From assembly GCA_017517815.1 (NCBI GenBank), contig JAFWYA010000002.1:1-33879 (forward strand): a stretch of DNA of 33,879 nt, given 5' to 3'. Shown in pieces: positions 31,470 through 33,879 of this stretch (position 1 is its first letter; every line of letters starts with the position of its first letter). The notes below the pieces were generated by a model. That model worked only from the letters and a program-made list of their open reading frames with translations, was not told where the DNA came from and made no database searches. A program made the translations under genes and the position numbers. The DNA comes from Clostridia bacterium. GTDB lineage: Bacteria; Bacillota_A; Clostridia; Christensenellales; Aristaeellaceae.

Positions 31470-32843
31470 TCAGGTGACGACTGCCAGCGCCTGCATGAGC
31501 GTGTCCACACCGGTGAAGGTGACGCCTTCGATGGGTTTGATGCGCTTTAAATTCTGCCGGGGCAGAATGATCTCGGTAAAGCCGAGGCGCACGCATTCGG
31601 CCACGCGGCGCTCCGCCTGCGATACGGGGCGAACCTCGCCGCACAGGCCCACTTCGCCCATGACGCTTAGGTTGGCCGACAGGGTGAAGCCCATCAGGCT
31701 GGAGGCCACCGCCATGCACACGGCCAGGTCGGCCGCGGGGTCGCTCAATGCCAGACCGCCGGCTACGTTGATGTATACGTCCTGATCAAACAGCTTTTTG
31801 CCGGCGCGTTTTTCCATCACGGCAAGCAAGAGCGCCACACGGCTGGAATCCATGCCGCCGACGGTACGCTTGGGCACCGAGTAGAACGACTTGGCCGCCA
31901 GCGCCTGCAGGTCGCACAGGATGGGGCGGGAGCCCTGCAGAGTGCAGAACACCACGCTGCCGCTTGCGCCGCGCGCACGCTGGCTTAGCAGGCTTTCGCT
32001 GGGGTTGGCCACCGGTACCATGCCTTCGGAGCGCATTTCAAACACGCCCAGCTCGTTGACCGAACCAAAGCGGTTTTTGACCGCGCGCAGCAGACGGTAC
32101 TCGTGCTGACGGTCGCCCTCAAAGTAGAGCACGGCATCCACCATGTGCTCCAGAATTCGCGGGCCGGCCAGGCTGCCTTCCTTGGTGACGTGGCCCACGA
32201 TGAACACGCTGGTGCCCGTCTCCTTGGCAAAGCGCACGATGGCGCCTGCGCTCTGGCGCACCTGGCTCACGCTTCCGGGCGCGCTGCCGCTGTCTTCAGA
32301 CACCATGGTCTGAATGGAGTCGATGATCAGCACGTCCGGCTGCATGGTCTGGCACTTTTCCAGCACGCTTTCCACGTCGTTTTCGGGCAGAACGTAGAGC
32401 TTTTCCTGCGGCACTTTGATGCGCACGGCGCGCATTTTGATCTGCCGGGCGCTTTCTTCGCCGGAAACGTAGAGCACCTTTGCGCGCTCGGACAGGCTGG
32501 CCGCCACCTGCAAAAGCAGCGTGGATTTGCCAATGCCGGGATCGCCGCCGATGAGGATGGCGCTGCCGGGCACAAGGCCGCCGCCCAGCACGCGGTCCAG
32601 CTCGGGATTGCCGGTGGACGATCGCGGCTCGGCGCGTTCTTCAATTTCGGAAAGCGGTTTGATCTCCGCTTTGCGGGTGGTCTGGTATTTGGCCGCCTTT
32701 TCGGCGGTTTTGCTTACGGTAACAGGTGCAGCCATGCGTTCCTCAAAGGTGTTCCACTCGCCGCAGTCCGGGCAGCAGCCCAGCCAGCGCGCGGTTTCAT
32801 ACCCGCAGGACTGGCACACATAACAGGTTTTTTCCTTGGCCAA
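31470..32843 (-). CDS. radA: DNA repair protein RadA
   Basis: RecA-like branch-migration helicase in homologous recombination, 457 residues. N-terminal zinc finger (Cys10-X2-Cys13, Cys24-X2-Cys27), Walker A GGDPGIGKST (99-108), Walker B VLIIDSIQT, the RadA-specific KNRFG (256-260) and a Lon-protease-like C-terminal domain (DVYINVAGGLALSDPAADLA). The start codon is TTG at 32843, with CAGGAG 7 bp upstream; no better ATG exists and the protein then begins MAKEKTCYVC as expected. Confidence 0.97.
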   Translation of the reverse strand: MAKEKTCYVCQSCGYETARWLGCCPDCGEWNTFEERMAAPVTVSKTAEKAAKYQTTRKAEIKPLSEIEERAEPRSSTGNPELDRVLGGGLVPGSAILIGGDPGIGKSTLLLQVAASLSERAKVLYVSGEESARQIKMRAVRIKVPQEKLYVLPENDVESVLEKCQTMQPDVLIIDSIQTMVSEDSGSAPGSVSQVRQSAGAIVRFAKETGTSVFIVGHVTKEGSLAGPRILEHMVDAVLYFEGDRQHEYRLLRAVKNRFGSVNELGVFEMRSEGMVPVANPSESLLSQRARGASGSVVFCTLQGSRPILCDLQALAAKSFYSVPKRTVGGMDSSRVALLLAVMEKRAGKKLFDQDVYINVAGGLALSDPAADLAVCMAVASSLMGFTLSANLSVMGEVGLCGEVRPVSQAERRVAECVRLGFTEIILPRQNLKRIKPIEGVTFTGVDTLMQALAVVT

Positions 32844-32860
32844 GGGGGTTCTCCTGTTCC

Positions 32861-32915
32861 GCCGTCAAGGCTTGTCCTGATGATAGCACGCAGATGCGCG
32901 CGCCGCCATGACGGC
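32861..32915 (-). other. Leader stem-loop before radA
   Basis: GCCGTCA (32861-32867) pairs with TGACGGC (32909-32915), with an inner GGC/GCC pairing. It ends 4 bp upstream of the radA ribosome site, within a leader of about 140 nt. It could modulate translation of the TTG-started gene. Confidence 0.45.
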
Positions 32916-32965
32916 TTTTGATAATCTGTGTCGAAGGGGCGGCAAAACCGTTCGCGCCCGTTCGG

Positions 32966-33020
32966 CAAAAAAAGCCTTTTCCACATCCAGTATACCACAA
33001 AAGGCTGGATTGAAAAGGCT
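32966..33020 (-). terminator. Terminator of the acetyltransferase gene
   Basis: Minus strand: AGCCTTTTC (33020-33012), ATCCAG, a 14-nt loop, CTGGAT, GAAAAGGCT (32981-32973), then seven T. The stem has an inner and an outer part separated by a small asymmetric bulge. Confidence 0.88.
32989..33016 (-). promoter_or_regulatory. Promoter for radA nested in an upstream terminator
   Basis: On the minus strand, TTTTCA (-35, 33016-33011), 16-bp spacer, TATACT (-10, 32994-32989) preceded by GTGG. The -10 falls in the loop and the -35 in the 5' arm of the terminator hairpin at 32966-33020. Confidence 0.6.
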
Positions 33021-33044
33021 TGCGGGGTTGAATTTACAGTGTGT

Positions 33045-33686
33045 TCATTCGCCGATGACCTGATTGTCAGCAAGGATCTCAGGCTTAAAACGCATGCTGT
33101 CGGCGTCGGTGATGGGGCGGATGACCTTGCACGGCACGCCTGCTGCAAAGGAGTTGGCGGGGATGTCGCGGGTGACCACGCTGCCTGCGCCGATAACGCA
33201 GCCAGAGCCGATCGTCACGCCCGGGCACACCACCACGTTTGCGCCCAGCCAGCAGTCGTCGCCGATGGTGACGGGCTTGGCGTAGCACAGGTGCTTTTCG
33301 TTGCCGTCCTTATCCAGCATCACATGGCGTTCGCCGGGCAGCATGGGGTGGATGGGGGTGACGATGGTCACGTTGGGGCCGAAGTTACAGTCATCGCCGA
33401 TGGTGACCTTTGCGTCATCCTGAATGGTGAGGTTAAAGTTACCGAAGAAGCGCTTGCCGATGGTGGTATGCACGCCATAGTGGAAATGCACCGGGCCCTG
33501 AATGAAGCTGCCTTCACCCATGCTGCCCACGATCTGGCTGAGGATGGCGGCACGCTTTTCGGTTTCGTGTTCGTAGGTGGCGTTATAGTCGTTATTGAGG
33601 TTATGGGTACGCAGTTTGATGGCGCGCAGGTCGGGATGGCCGGGGGCGAACAGGATACCGGCGAAGATTTTTTCTTCTTCACGCAT
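33045..33686 (-). CDS. Maltose/galactoside-type O-acetyltransferase
   Basis: A 213-residue left-handed beta-helix acetyltransferase that would transfer acetyl from acetyl-CoA to a sugar hydroxyl. Hexapeptide repeats run from about 85 to 185 (VTIGDDCNFGPNVTI, VTIGDDCWLGANVVVCPG, VTIGSGCVIGAGSVV). The catalytic His is His113 in TPIHPM, at the position of His115 in LacA. FAAGVPCKVIRPI near the end is the family's closing motif. It is transcribed alone as far as the window shows. AGGAGG lies 11 bp before ATG 33686, slightly far. Confidence 0.92.
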   Translation of the reverse strand: MREEEKIFAGILFAPGHPDLRAIKLRTHNLNNDYNATYEHETEKRAAILSQIVGSMGEGSFIQGPVHFHYGVHTTIGKRFFGNFNLTIQDDAKVTIGDDCNFGPNVTIVTPIHPMLPGERHVMLDKDGNEKHLCYAKPVTIGDDCWLGANVVVCPGVTIGSGCVIGAGSVVTRDIPANSFAAGVPCKVIRPITDADSMRFKPEILADNQVIGE

Positions 33687-33783
33687 GGGTGGGTGACCTC
33701 CTTTGGAGTGTAGATGGCGGCAGCTGACGCGCCGATTTATGAGGCGGGTTGCCTCAGCCCGGTGACTTTTCTAAGCTGCGCTT

Positions 33784-33855
33784 AGGGTTCTCTTCCGCTC
33801 CGCTCGGGCCAGAGGGTGAGGGGGAACGTCGAGGTTCCCCCTTACCCTCTGGACT
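33784..33855 (-). repeat. Long-hairpin repeat family F, copy 2 (inverted)
   Basis: Outer stem CCAGAGGGT (33809-33817) / ACCCTCTGG (33844-33852), inner stem GGGGGAAC / GTTCCCCC, preceded by the inverse of the AGCGGAGCGG flank. It is the inverse of 6174-6255. A small CTAAGC/GCTTAG hairpin (33771-33785) adjoins it. Nothing coding is seen from 33687 to the window end. Confidence 0.8.
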
Positions 33856-33879
33856 CCCACACCCCCTCCTTCGCCGGGG

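Overview
The window reads as chromosomal DNA of a GC-rich, spore-forming member of Bacillota, class Clostridia, probably from a gut or rumen. The evidence is a SipL-like SPOCS/LysM spore-coat protein, an alpha/beta small acid-soluble spore protein, strong AGGAGG ribosome sites, TATAAT promoters and many GC-rich intergenic hairpin repeats. No rRNA, tRNA, CRISPR array, transposase or phage gene was seen. Almost everything is recognisable housekeeping or accessory metabolism; the less explained material lies between genes.

Layout. Bases 1-5951 (+) are a sugar operon: a 5'-truncated GH3 beta-xylosidase/glucosidase, xylulokinase, a DUF4867 protein and an L-fucose/L-arabinose-isomerase-family enzyme, closed by a strong terminator. 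Bases 6011-6420 are gene-free and packed with palindromic repeats. Then on the minus strand come the SipL-like gene, a 191-bp four-hairpin element between two near-identical terminators, a cytidylate-kinase-like gene, a trkA-trkH-DUF1848 potassium-uptake operon, and xpt. A divergent promoter region (13487-13591) separates xpt from a plus-strand operon of a MoxR ATPase, a DUF58 protein and a membrane transglutaminase. A second copy of the four-hairpin element sits inside that operon.

From 18284 to the end all genes are on the minus strand. They are, in coordinate order: a secreted beta-helix-like protein with a VPTTG sorting signal; uvrC; a zinc-ribbon/TM/TPR/chitobiase-C-like protein; an HD phosphohydrolase; two uncharacterised repeat-scaffold proteins (HEAT-like and TPR); hslO (Hsp33); a SAM methyltransferase; a spore SASP; a YesL-type DUF624 membrane protein; a PIN-TRAM membrane protein; radA; and a maltose/galactoside-type O-acetyltransferase. 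Spacing from the YesL gene down to uvrC is mostly under 100 bp, and the only clear promoter is the one upstream of YesL, so this may be one long transcript.

The most interesting non-coding signals are: (i) a dispersed element with four hairpins in the same order A-B-C-D in two inverted copies, with diverged stems that keep pairing; (ii) a tandem array of 82-bp units (three full plus 28 bp) just upstream of the YesL promoter; (iii) a perfect 18-bp inverted repeat over that promoter's -35 box; (iv) a promoter for radA embedded inside the terminator hairpin of the preceding gene; and (v) several smaller two-hairpin repeat families. No wholly new enzymatic system could be demonstrated from sequence alone.
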